A stretch of 61,151 nucleotides of DNA from Bacteroidia bacterium. GTDB taxonomy: Bacteria; Bacteroidota; Bacteroidia; Bacteroidales; UBA932. A program made the translations under genes and the position numbers. The notes under the pieces were generated by a model that worked only from the letters and a program-made list of their open reading frames with translations, had not been told where the DNA came from and searched no databases. The DNA is taken from contig JAUNNZ010000009.1 in assembly GCA_030537315.1 (NCBI GenBank), positions 1-61,151 of the forward strand. Direction: 5' to 3'. This document shows, piece after piece, positions 8,170 through 15,634 of this stretch (positions within the stretch are counted from its first letter, which is position 1; the number at the start of each line of letters is the position of its first letter).

Positions 8170-9615
8170 CTATTTCGCAGCTGCGGCTTCTGCTTCCTGC
8201 AAAGCGGCTTCCGCTTCCTGTGCCGCCTTGGCAGCCTCCTGGGCGGCTATCTCTGCCTTCCTGGCTGCCTTTTCGGCTTTCTTTGCAGCCTTGGCTGCAG
8301 CCCTTTCGGCCTTCCTGTCGCGTTTTGCAGGCTGGACTTCTTCCTCTGACACTGCTTCTTCTACAGTCTCTTCAACTTCTTCGATCACTTCTTTTTCGCC
8401 TTCCTTCTCTCCGATTTCCACCATATAGTCATCATAGAGTGCGTTGAAGGCTTCCATATACTTCTTGTCAAGCGGTTCGGAAGCAGGGGAATTGAGGGAA
8501 AGCGGGTCTATAGGCTTTCCGTTCTCCCAGATGCGGAAATCGAGGTGAGGGCCGGTGGCGGTGCCGGTAGCACCTACATAACCTATGAGCTGGCCCTGGT
8601 TGACGCGTGAGCCTACCTTCAGGCCGGGCGCGAACTTGGAGAGGTGCATATAGCAGGACTCGTAACCGCGCATATGTTTCATTCTGATGCGGTTGCCGCC
8701 GCCGGATGCATCCCAGCCCAGTTTCGTGATGGTACCGTCACCTATGGCGTAGACCGGAGTTCCGGTAGGTGCCGCATAATCGACGGCTGTGTGGGCCTTG
8801 ACCTTTCCGGTGACAGGGTGCTTGCGGTGGTATGAGAAGCGGCTGCTGATACGGTTGTATTTGAGCGGAGCCTTGAGGAACATGCGCTTGAGGCTCTCGC
8901 CGCCCTTGTCCCAGTATGTATGCGAGCCGTTGCCGGTGTCAAAGCGTACTGCAGCCACCTCCTTGCTGCCTCCGTTGAAGAGGCTGAAGTGCACGGTGTC
9001 GATGGCGAGCACCTCGCCGTCGCAGACGGACTGGTCGTATATAACGCGGAAGCGGTCATTTTCCTGAAGGGTGAAGAAGTTGACGCTCCACTGGTAGATG
9101 TCCGCGAGGTCCATTATGAGGGTAGGGCTTGCGCCTGCCTTGATCATATCGTTCCAGAGCGAGCTGGTGATGGTGATGTCGGCGTATTTGCGCTCATGCG
9201 TCACCGGCTTGTCGTAATTCCAGATGGCGAGGGAGTCCCGGCACTGGAAAACGGTGGAGCGGATGCGGTTCTGCTGATAGACCACATACTCAAGGGCGCG
9301 GGTGGAGTCGGAAGGGGAGTAATAGGCGATTACCTGGTTGCCTGCACGCATCTTGCGGACGTCGAAGGTGTCGCCGCAGAGCTGGATCAGGCTGTATGTG
9401 TCCGATGCGCCCAGGCCGAGCCGGTTGAGCATTCCGGAGAATGTCTCTCCGGACTTGACCTCGATTGTGTCGGTCTGATAGTGGGTGTCGTAGAATCCGA
9501 TAGGCGGCAGAGGCTCCGGTTCACTGATCTGTTCGGGAGTGTTGCCTTCCTTCGGATGGCAGGAAACGATTGAGAGCGCAATTAGCGCGAGAGGAAGTAT
9601 GCGTGTCGTTTTCAT
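8170..9615 (-). CDS. M23 family metallopeptidase, exported lipoprotein with Ala/Lys-rich tail
   Basis: A 481-residue predicted lipoprotein (lipobox ending at Cys19) likely to cut or bind peptidoglycan cross-links. An N-terminal LysM/OapA-like region with the stretch SGETFSGMLNRLGL (about 55-68) precedes an M23 domain at about 255-370. The zinc residues His275 and Asp279 (HTAVDY) and the catalytic His324 are present. The usual HxH motif reads His357-Leu-Asp359, so one zinc ligand is Asp instead of His; as far as I recall this GPHLDFR form is common in Bacteroidetes. The last 70 residues are a coiled-coil-like repeat of Ala, Lys and Glu. Its ATG shares one base with the stop of the upstream Omp85 gene. 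Confidence 0.88.
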   Translation of the reverse strand: MKTTRILPLALIALSIVSCHPKEGNTPEQISEPEPLPPIGFYDTHYQTDTIEVKSGETFSGMLNRLGLGASDTYSLIQLCGDTFDVRKMRAGNQVIAYYSPSDSTRALEYVVYQQNRIRSTVFQCRDSLAIWNYDKPVTHERKYADITITSSLWNDMIKAGASPTLIMDLADIYQWSVNFFTLQENDRFRVIYDQSVCDGEVLAIDTVHFSLFNGGSKEVAAVRFDTGNGSHTYWDKGGESLKRMFLKAPLKYNRISSRFSYHRKHPVTGKVKAHTAVDYAAPTGTPVYAIGDGTITKLGWDASGGGNRIRMKHMRGYESCYMHLSKFAPGLKVGSRVNQGQLIGYVGATGTATGPHLDFRIWENGKPIDPLSLNSPASEPLDKKYMEAFNALYDDYMVEIGEKEGEKEVIEEVEETVEEAVSEEEVQPAKRDRKAERAAAKAAKKAEKAARKAEIAAQEAAKAAQEAEAALQEAEAAAAK

Positions 9616-10892
9616 TAGAAAATGTAATTTATTGCTATCGCTATGCTGAAGGGGCCGTCATCATTGCTGAATGACTTTCCGCCTTCGACTGACATTATGT
9701 AGTTGCGGTCGAAACCGAATTTGAGGCCGAGTCCGGCACTTTTGTGAAGGGCGCGGGCCTTGCGGTCTATTTCCGCCTCGCTTTCATCGAGTGCGGTCGC
9801 GAGCTCGCTCAACCGGTATGGCCTGGTGATGAACCCCATGTCAAAGAACGGGTTGACGGCGATGTACCATTCGCGTCCCAGAAGAAGTCCGGAAATCACG
9901 CGGCAGCGGATTTCGAAGTTCGCCCAGGCGTAATCGTTGCCCACCAGGCGGCCGGACAGTATTCCGCGCACGGTGTTCAGACCGCCGAGCCCTTCAGAGT
10001 ACGCTTGCTTGAACAGAAGTGAATAAATGTTCGGCTGCATATAGAATGGGGCTTCGCCGAGTATGGTGCCCTGATAGGCAAGATGATAGGCGAGTGTCAG
10101 CCAGTCCGGCCCCGGGGTGATGTAGTGGCGGAAATGGGCGCTGAATTTAAGATAACTGTAGCCGGTGCCGAGAATGTCCGGTGCTCCGACCAGATAGAGC
10201 TCGCCCCATATGCCCTTCGACGGCGATGGCTCGAAATCGCGCGTGTCGAATGACATCCCTCCCTTGAATTCGAAGAACCCTCCTTTCCTTTCATCGTCTC
10301 TGATAACCCCGCGCTCGCGCAGGAAGTGGTACAGGGTGTTGCTTGAATCGTATCCGCTGAAATTGAGCTCCTCATTCACATAGTAACTGAAAGAGAGTCC
10401 TGTGACCCAGTGGATATTTGGAGTTATGTCGCCCAGGAAATTGCTCTGGAAGCGGAAAAGGCTTCTCTTGTAGTTGTAATAGGCGACGCCGTCGTTCCTG
10501 TCGACATTCCTGTCATACGGGCTTATGCCGTTAAAGCCATAGAAATTGTAGAGCGGGTCGATCTGGGCTGTCAGCGATGCCGAAATGCGGACCGCGTCAA
10601 CCAGATGGGAACTGTCATATTCGATATGGGCAAGGGTCTGCCCTTTTGTGTAGTGCGATGCCTCTACGTGAAATTTGTGGAGGTACTCCGGGAAGACCGA
10701 AGGCTCCCTGCCGTAATCGTAGATGTCGGTGGTGGCACCGAACTGGAATCCGAGATCGGAGTTGAAACTGAGTATGGGCAGAGGAATCGCCTTCCATCCC
10801 AGGGGGGTGTCTTCCGACAGATCCTGTGCCTGAAGCGTCACCGCCCCGAGGCACAGGATCAGGGATGCTATGACAGCCCCGGCTCTGCGCAT
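9615..10892 (-). CDS. Omp85/BamA-type outer-membrane beta-barrel protein without POTRA domains
   Basis: A 425-residue exported protein (signal peptide to about residue 22, ending LQAQ). It lacks the POTRA domains of BamA or TamA and consists of a 16-strand-size barrel. The Omp85 fingerprint is visible as LNTVRGILSGRLVGNDYAWANFEIR and the FDTRDFEPSPSKG segment, and the last residues NYIF end in an aromatic beta-signal. Such single-barrel Omp85 relatives are common in Bacteroidetes and their substrates are mostly unknown. It overlaps its upstream (HerA-like) and downstream (M23) neighbours by one base each (TAATG), which indicates tight translational coupling. Confidence 0.85.
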   Translation of the reverse strand: MRRAGAVIASLILCLGAVTLQAQDLSEDTPLGWKAIPLPILSFNSDLGFQFGATTDIYDYGREPSVFPEYLHKFHVEASHYTKGQTLAHIEYDSSHLVDAVRISASLTAQIDPLYNFYGFNGISPYDRNVDRNDGVAYYNYKRSLFRFQSNFLGDITPNIHWVTGLSFSYYVNEELNFSGYDSSNTLYHFLRERGVIRDDERKGGFFEFKGGMSFDTRDFEPSPSKGIWGELYLVGAPDILGTGYSYLKFSAHFRHYITPGPDWLTLAYHLAYQGTILGEAPFYMQPNIYSLLFKQAYSEGLGGLNTVRGILSGRLVGNDYAWANFEIRCRVISGLLLGREWYIAVNPFFDMGFITRPYRLSELATALDESEAEIDRKARALHKSAGLGLKFGFDRNYIMSVEGGKSFSNDDGPFSIAIAINYIF

Positions 10893-12496
10893 TATTTGAT
10901 AAGACTGCCCAGAATGCTTCTGGTAAGTGTCCGTAATGCGCTTGACGTGGCGTTTGTGATGGCTTTGTTGGCAATGTTCTTGCCGCTTGTGGACTTGCTT
11001 TTCTTACCTGTGATGGCGTTGGCGGCCGCGGTGCCGGCACTGCGGGTCACGCTGGTGATGGCGGCTGTGGTCGCTGCGGAGATCACTGCCGCGCCAAGGC
11101 CTTTCTTTGCCTTGCCGCCCTTCTTTGCCGACTTCTCCTCTTTTTCCTTAGGCGCCTTTGCGGCTTCCTTTTCGGCTTCTTCTGCGGCCTTTTCGGCTTC
11201 TTCAGCAGCCTTTTTAGCTTCTGCTTCAAGAGTCTCGAAGGCGGAGACACGGTCTATCATCTCGTCGTACTTGCCGGCAAGGCCTGAACTTGCGAGACAT
11301 GTCTTGCGCTGGTCAGGGGTGATCGGACCTATCTGGCTGAGAGGGAAGAGGATGCGTGCGCGCTGGACTATTGACGGCGCACCCTTTTCGTCAAGGAATG
11401 ACACCAGGGCCTCACCGGTCTCAAGGTTCATTATGGCCTCGTCTGTCTTGAACGCAGGGTTGGCGCGGAAGGTGTCGGCGGCCGTCTTGACGGCCTTCTG
11501 GTCCTTCGGGGTATATGCGCGGAGCGCGTGCTGAACGCGGTTGCCGAGCTGGCCGAGTATGGTCTCCGGGATGTCGGTAGGGTTCTGGGTGATGAAGTAG
11601 ATGCCGACGCCTTTGCTTCGGATCAGTCGGATGACCTGCTCGATCTTGTCCACGAGCGCCTTTGACGTATCCTGGAAGAGGGTGTGCGCCTCGTCGAAGA
11701 AGAACACGAGCTTAGGGAGATCCTGGTCGCCGACTTCAGGAAGGGTGGCGTAAAGGTCTGAGAGAAGCCACAGGAGGAAGGTCGAGTAGAGTTTCGGGTT
11801 GAGGAAAAGCTTGTCGGCGGTGAGAACGCTCATCACACCGCGCCCGAAGACTACGCGCATCAGGTCGTTGATGTCGAAAGCCGGCTCGCCGAAGAACTTG
11901 TCGGCGCCCTGGGACTCGAGGCTCAGCAGCGCGCGCTGGATTGCGCCCACGCTGGCTGCAGAGATGTTTCCGTAGAGCTGCTGGTATTCGGCGGCGTGGT
12001 CGGATACATAGCCGAGCATGCTGCGCAGGTCCTTCATGTCAAGGATGAGGAGGCCGCGGTCGTCGGCGACCTTGAACACTATCTCAAGTACGCCGGACTG
12101 TATGTCGTTGAGACCGAGCAGACGGCTTATGAGCTGAGGACCCATGTTCGAGATCGTGGTGCGCATCGGATGGCCCTGTTCGCCGAAGACGTCGAAGAAC
12201 TGGGTAGGGCAGGCCTCGAAACGCGGGTTTTCGATTCCGAATTCAGGGCAGCGCTTCTCGATGAAACCTGACATCTTTCCGGCCTGGCTGATACCCGAAA
12301 GGTCTCCTTTCATATCTGCCATGAAACAAGGTACGCCGGCCTGGCTGAAGGTTTCTGCAAGAACCTGCAGGGTAACCGTCTTGCCCGTGCCGGTCGCGCC
12401 TGCTATGAGGCCGTGCCTGTTGGCCATTTTTCCGATTATGCTGATGGGCCCTTCAGGGCCGTGGGCTACGTAAAGTCCGTGATTCTGGTCGTACAT
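10892..12496 (-). CDS. HerA-like ATPase (DUF853 family)
   Basis: A 534-residue cytoplasmic P-loop ATPase with Walker A GATGTGKT (33-40) and Walker B LVFFFDEAH, followed by GIYFITQNPTDIPETILGQLGNRVQHALRA. This matches the HerA/FtsK-like DUF853 proteins. These are annotated as DNA translocases, but their role is not settled. The C-terminal 130 residues are Ala/Lys/Glu-rich coiled coil followed by Ala/Ser/Thr-rich low complexity. It is the first gene of a four-gene leftward unit with an Omp85 barrel, an M23 lipoprotein and TrmO. A near-consensus box TATCTTTA lies 23 nt before the ATG. Confidence 0.85.
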   Translation of the reverse strand: MYDQNHGLYVAHGPEGPISIIGKMANRHGLIAGATGTGKTVTLQVLAETFSQAGVPCFMADMKGDLSGISQAGKMSGFIEKRCPEFGIENPRFEACPTQFFDVFGEQGHPMRTTISNMGPQLISRLLGLNDIQSGVLEIVFKVADDRGLLILDMKDLRSMLGYVSDHAAEYQQLYGNISAASVGAIQRALLSLESQGADKFFGEPAFDINDLMRVVFGRGVMSVLTADKLFLNPKLYSTFLLWLLSDLYATLPEVGDQDLPKLVFFFDEAHTLFQDTSKALVDKIEQVIRLIRSKGVGIYFITQNPTDIPETILGQLGNRVQHALRAYTPKDQKAVKTAADTFRANPAFKTDEAIMNLETGEALVSFLDEKGAPSIVQRARILFPLSQIGPITPDQRKTCLASSGLAGKYDEMIDRVSAFETLEAEAKKAAEEAEKAAEEAEKEAAKAPKEKEEKSAKKGGKAKKGLGAAVISAATTAAITSVTRSAGTAAANAITGKKSKSTSGKNIANKAITNATSSALRTLTRSILGSLIK

Positions 12497-12519
12497 ATCA
12501 TTATAGAAGGTTAGTTTTG

Positions 12520-12527
12520 TAAAGATA
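12520..12527 (-). promoter_or_regulatory. Near-consensus -7 box (TATCTTTA) of the HerA-like/Omp85/M23/trmO unit
   Basis: On the minus strand the box reads TATCTTTA, one base off TAnnTTTG, 23 nt before the ATG at 12496. It is back to back with the aquaporin promoter. Confidence 0.4.
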
Positions 12528-12539
12528 ATAATTTTTTGC

Positions 12540-12547
12540 TAATTTTG
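12540..12547 (+). promoter_or_regulatory. -7 promoter box (TAATTTTG) of the aquaporin gene
   Basis: Exact TAnnTTTG match. The start codon is at 12605, giving a leader of roughly 50 nt. Confidence 0.5.
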
Positions 12548-12604
12548 AGAAAGATATCGCATACAGACACTAATGAAATAATACCTTATTAAATCCAATT
12601 GATT

Positions 12605-13258
12605 ATGAAAAAGTATTTTGCTGAATTCATCGGGACGGCTGTCCTGACCCTCCTCGGCTGCGGAACTGCAGTATTCCTTGGTTGCGGCACACCTGCAGGC
12701 GTTGTAGGTACCGCCATGGCCTTCGGTCTTTCCGTCATTGCGATGGCATACACCATCGGCGGCATCTCCGGTTGCCACATCAACCCTGCCATCACCCTCG
12801 GCGTCGCACTTTCAGGACGTATGAGCTGGAAAGATGCTATCGGCTACTGGATCGGCCAGTTCCTCGGAGGTCTCGCAGGCGCAGCCATCCTCTTCTGGAT
12901 ATGCTCTGTCTCCAACTTCGAAATGGGCGGCGCAAACGGTTGCGGCGGTGTCACCCCATGCGGCGCATGGCTTGTTGAAATCGTTGCCACATTCATCTTC
13001 GTCCTCGTAGTTCTCGGGACCACCGACAGCAAGAAGGGCGCCGGCAACCTTGCAGGCCTCGCAATCGGTCTCACCCTCATCCTCATCCACCTCGTATGCA
13101 TCAACCTTACGGGAACCTCAGTAAACCCTGCCCGTTCCTTCGGTCCTGCCATCTTCGTAGGCGGCCAGGCTCTCAAGGACCTCTACATCTTCATCTGCGC
13201 TCCTCTCATCGGCGGTGCACTTGCAGCTCTTGTATGGAAATGCCTCGGCAAGGAATAA
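12605..13258 (+). CDS. aqpZ: Water-selective aquaporin
   Basis: A 217-residue inner-membrane channel with the two NPA boxes at Asn60-Pro-Ala62 and Asn174-Pro-Ala176. The aromatic/arginine filter positions align, by spacing to the NPA boxes, with E. coli AqpZ: Phe40, His162, Thr171 and Arg177. That combination is the narrow water-type filter rather than a glycerol facilitator. Start at ATG 12605 gives the usual MKKYFAEFIGT N-terminus. A strong hairpin terminator follows 22 nt after the stop. Confidence 0.95.
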   Translation: MKKYFAEFIGTAVLTLLGCGTAVFLGCGTPAGVVGTAMAFGLSVIAMAYTIGGISGCHINPAITLGVALSGRMSWKDAIGYWIGQFLGGLAGAAILFWICSVSNFEMGGANGCGGVTPCGAWLVEIVATFIFVLVVLGTTDSKKGAGNLAGLAIGLTLILIHLVCINLTGTSVNPARSFGPAIFVGGQALKDLYIFICAPLIGGALAALVWKCLGKE

Positions 13259-13280
13259 CAGTATTCTACAGATATAATGG

Positions 13281-13313
13281 AAAAGGTTCCGTGATCATTT
13301 CACGGAACCTTTT
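13281..13313. terminator. Rho-independent terminator after aqpZ (bidirectional shape)
   Basis: A perfect 14-bp stem (AAAAGGTTCCGTGA with TCACGGAACCTTTT) has a 5-nt loop and is followed by a T-run on the plus strand. The A-run at its other end means it could also stop transcription leaving the leftward tRNA genes. Confidence 0.9.
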
Positions 13314-13322
13314 TTTGTTTTG

Positions 13323-13410
13323 CGGAAAGACAGGGATTCGAACCCTGGAACCGCTTTGGACGGTCACACGCTTTCCAGACGTGCCTCTTCAGCCACTCGA
13401 GCATCTTTCC
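13323..13410 (-). tRNA. tRNA-Ser (GGA)
   Basis: The minus strand folds as a class II tRNA. The 7-bp acceptor stem is GGAAAGA/TCTTTCC, the anticodon loop is CTGGAAA with anticodon GGA, and there is a long variable arm with an ACCG/CGGT stem and a GGTTCGAAT T-loop region. The discriminator base is G, as in tRNA-Ser. CCA is not encoded. Confidence 0.96.
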
Positions 13411-13444
13411 CTTTGCGGTTGCAAATATAAGATAAAATTTCAAA

Positions 13445-13476
13445 AAAAAGGACTTGCATTTCTGCAAGTCCTTTTT
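13445..13476. terminator. Hairpin terminator between the two tRNA genes
   Basis: A 14-bp perfect stem (AAAAAGGACTTGCA with TGCAAGTCCTTTTT) has a TTTC loop and runs of A and T at the two ends. It lies directly downstream of tRNA-Val on the minus strand, so tRNA-Ser must have its own promoter or depend on readthrough. Confidence 0.8.
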
Positions 13477-13478
13477 CG

Positions 13479-13553
13479 TGGGAGCTGAGGGAGTCGAACC
13501 CCCGACCCTCTGCTTGTAAGGCAGACGCTCTGAACCAACTGAGCTAAGCTCCC
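13479..13553 (-). tRNA. tRNA-Val (UAC)
   Basis: The acceptor stem GGGAGCT/AGCTCCC, D-arm (TAGCTCAGTTGGTTCAGAGC), anticodon stem TCTGC/GCAGA with loop CTTACAA (anticodon TAC) and T-arm GGGGGTTCGACTCCCTC form a complete cloverleaf. The discriminator is A. CCA is not encoded. Confidence 0.97.
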
Positions 13554-13661
13554 AAAGTGGTCCCGTTGCGTTTTGGGATTGCAAAGGTAGCGATTAAAAA
13601 CATATTTGCAAATTATTTTTCGAGAATTTTTCTTTATGTCTTTGAAGATGCCAAAAATTGC

Positions 13662-13669
13662 TACCTTTG
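13662..13669 (+). promoter_or_regulatory. -7 promoter box (TACCTTTG) of ssrA
   Basis: Exact TAnnTTTG match 13 nt upstream of the mature tmRNA 5' end, with a TTTG at 13641-13644 as a possible -33 element. Confidence 0.6.
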
Positions 13670-13682
13670 CACCATCTGACAA

Positions 13683-14078
13683 GGGGATGTTCTGGTTTTG
13701 ACAGCACTGATCTTGGAAGGTAAGCACGTCGGGCGCCGCTGGCCAGCCCGTTAATCACGGTCTCCACGCCATTAACTGGCAACTACAACTATTCATACGC
13801 TTGCTAAGTTGCGCTAAGCGCACTGCATTAATCGGTTCCGCCAAGGTTGCGGACTGACGTATATCCCTCCGGCTTCAGGCCCGTCCAGCCAGGATCAAGG
13901 GGTATCATCAAGACGGGATGCGGAGAGCGGACGCCTCTATGCTCTCTCAAGACTCGGAGGATAAGCCTCAACTTGCCCGTCTTCCGGCTGGCGGGGGCCG
14001 ACAACCAAAGGAAGAATAAACGTGTAGAAAGCTTTTTGGGACTTTGTTTGGACCCGGGTTCGACTCCCGGCATCTCCA
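13683..14078 (+). ncRNA. ssrA: tmRNA (ssrA) with proteolysis tag GNYNYSYAC
   Basis: tmRNA rescues stalled ribosomes and adds a degradation tag. The 5' end GGGGATGTTCTGGTTTTGACAG pairs with the 3' end CATCTCC to form the alanyl acceptor stem, and GGGTTCGACTCCC forms the T-arm. The discriminator is A78 of position 14078 and CCA is not encoded. After the conserved ATTAACT, the resume codon GGC (13778) starts a ten-codon frame ending at TAA 13805-13807 and encoding Gly-Asn-Tyr-Asn-Tyr-Ser-Tyr-Ala-Cys. It has the same length and register as the Bacteroides-type tag GETNYALAA but ends in Ala-Cys. The boundaries rest on pairing of the two ends. Confidence 0.95.
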
Positions 14079-14080
14079 CT

Positions 14081-14467
14081 ATGTGGGATCCGCTTCGCAA
14101 GAAAGATGTAGCTGCCACACCTGAGGAACAGGTGCGGCAGTGGTTTATAGGGGAACTCCTCGGCACGTTCAAGGTTCCGCAGCATCTGATGATGAGCGAG
14201 GTGGGGCTGAAATGCGGCGGCAAGCAGTATCGTGCCGACATACTGATCTATGACCGCAAGGGCGGCAATCTTGCCGTCGTGGAATGCAAGCGCCCCGAGG
14301 TGGAACTGACAGGGAAAGTATTGGAACAGGCAATGCGCTACAATATGGTTCTCGGCGTCAGGTTCCTGTTTGTCACGAATGGCGTAAAGACCTTCCTGTA
14401 CCGCAGGGAGGGGGACTCTTTCCAGCCGATGGAAAAAGTGCCGGTTTTCGACGGGATGTGTGAATAA
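14081..14467 (+). CDS. Small HsdR-N-like PD-(D/E)xK nuclease-fold protein
   Basis: A 128-residue protein resembling the type I restriction enzyme R-subunit N-terminal domain family (HSDR_N_2), which occurs as a stand-alone protein in many Bacteroidetes. The PD-(D/E)xK core is readable: Glu40, Asp53 in RADILIYDR, and Glu68-x-Lys70 in VVECKRP. No helicase or specificity genes are nearby, so it is not part of a restriction system here. The ATG begins 2 nt after the mature tmRNA end, with no terminator or promoter between. It is therefore probably expressed from the ssrA promoter. A longer in-frame extension runs back through the tmRNA and is rejected. Its actual function is unknown. Confidence 0.8.
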   Translation: MWDPLRKKDVAATPEEQVRQWFIGELLGTFKVPQHLMMSEVGLKCGGKQYRADILIYDRKGGNLAVVECKRPEVELTGKVLEQAMRYNMVLGVRFLFVTNGVKTFLYRREGDSFQPMEKVPVFDGMCE

Positions 14468-14472
14468 TCTCG

Positions 14473-14485
14473 TAGGAAATTCCTA
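14473..14485. promoter_or_regulatory. Palindrome (TAGGAAATTCCTA) overlapping the arabinose-operon promoter
   Basis: A perfect 6+1+6 palindrome overlaps the first two bases of a near-consensus -7 box (TATCTTTA, 14484-14491) just before the first gene of the arabinose operon. It could be the operator for a sugar-responsive regulator. No regulator gene is adjacent, so the cognate protein is unknown. Confidence 0.4.
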
Positions 14486-14491
14486 TCTTTA
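14484..14491 (+). promoter_or_regulatory. Near-consensus -7 box (TATCTTTA) of the arabinose operon
   Basis: One base away from TAnnTTTG, ending 6 nt before the ATG at 14498. The spacing matches the other leaderless promoters in the window. Confidence 0.4.
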
Positions 14492-14497
14492 CGAACT

Positions 14498-15622
14498 ATG
14501 AAACCTGTTAAATCCATAATTGTGGCGCTCTGCGCCCTTGCAGCTGTCGGCTGCGCTAAAACCACTTCAGTTGATAATCAGTTCTTTACCCTCAAAAATG
14601 ACGCGGGTATGGAAGTGACTGTTACCAATTTCGGCGGTCGTATCACCGCTATCCTAGTTCCGGACCGCGACGGTGTCATGCGTGATGTCGTCCTCGGTTT
14701 TGACAAAGTAGAAGACTATTACCCTGAAAACAACGAGTCAGACTTCGGAGCATCGATCGGCCGCTATGCCAACCGTATCCAGAATGGCAGGTTCACTCTC
14801 GACGGCGTTGAGTATGACCTTCCGAAGAACAACTTCGGCCATTGCCTCCACGGCGGCCCTACCGGCTGGCAGTATCAGCCTTACAAGGTGGTTGAAGCAG
14901 ATGAAACACATATCAAGCTCGAGATGGATTCTCCTGACGGCGACAACAATTTCCCTGGCAACGTGACCGCGTTCGTCACCTATACCCTTACACAGGACAA
15001 CAAGATCGACATCGCTTACGAAGCCACCACCGACGCCCCGACCATCATCAATATGACCAACCATTCATATTTCAACCTTTCGGGCGATCCGGCAAACCAC
15101 AGCGTATGCGAAGACAAGCTTTTCGTCAACGCTTCATACTACACTCCTGTAGACAACACTTATATGACAACTGGCGAAATTCTCCCTGTAGCTGGCACTC
15201 CTATGGACTTCACCTCTCCAAAGAAGGTCGGCGCAGAGATTGGGAATTTCGATTTTGAGCAGCTCAAGAACGGCAACGGCTATGACCACAACTGGGTTCT
15301 CGACACCGCGGGCGACATCAATCTCGTAGCAGCCCGCTTCGCCTGCCCTCAGACAGGCATCAAGCTCGAGGTGTTCACCGATGAGCCGGGCATCCAGGTT
15401 TACAGCGGCAATTTCCTCGACGGTACCGTTACCGGAAAGGGCGGCGTGGTGTACAACCAGCATGCGGGTCTCTGCCTCGAGACACAGCATTATCCGGACA
15501 GCCCTAACAAGGCGGACTGGCCATCAGTCGTCCTCCGTCCGGGAGAAACCTATACAAGCCATTGCATCTTCGCATTCTCAGTCTGCAGCGGAGACGACCA
15601 CTGTGCACAAGAAAACCAATAA
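14498..15622 (+). CDS. Aldose 1-epimerase (mutarotase), exported lipoprotein
   Basis: A 374-residue GalM-family enzyme with a lipoprotein signal peptide (lipobox AVGC, Cys19), so it acts outside the cytoplasm, interconverting alpha and beta anomers of free sugars. Family motifs are IGRYANRIQNGRFTLDG, NNFGHCLHGGPTGW, NMTNHSYFNLSGD, NGYDHNWVL and GLCLETQHYPDSPN, whose Glu is the usual catalytic base. It heads the arabinose operon and lies 12 nt before the symporter gene. Mutarotation of released arabinose just before uptake is a reasonable role, by inference from position. Confidence 0.92.
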   Translation: MKPVKSIIVALCALAAVGCAKTTSVDNQFFTLKNDAGMEVTVTNFGGRITAILVPDRDGVMRDVVLGFDKVEDYYPENNESDFGASIGRYANRIQNGRFTLDGVEYDLPKNNFGHCLHGGPTGWQYQPYKVVEADETHIKLEMDSPDGDNNFPGNVTAFVTYTLTQDNKIDIAYEATTDAPTIINMTNHSYFNLSGDPANHSVCEDKLFVNASYYTPVDNTYMTTGEILPVAGTPMDFTSPKKVGAEIGNFDFEQLKNGNGYDHNWVLDTAGDINLVAARFACPQTGIKLEVFTDEPGIQVYSGNFLDGTVTGKGGVVYNQHAGLCLETQHYPDSPNKADWPSVVLRPGETYTSHCIFAFSVCSGDDHCAQENQ

Positions 15623-15634
15623 ATAAACCAACAA

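Noticed and set aside
8170-8400. Ala/Lys repeat region as a tandem DNA repeat
   Set aside because: The DNA repeat is weak and explained by the coiled-coil tail of the M23 lipoprotein.
10410-11534. Long plus-strand open frame (374 codons) across the Omp85/HerA-like region
   Set aside because: It lies fully antisense to two genes with clear family motifs, and its translation is a low-complexity mix without domain features.
13847-14080. Open frame extending the nuclease-fold gene back through the tmRNA
   Set aside because: The DNA encodes the tmRNA pseudoknots and T-arm; the extra residues show no protein character.
14081-14467. Restriction-modification system
   Set aside because: Only a small HsdR-N-like domain is present; there is no helicase, methyltransferase or specificity subunit around it.
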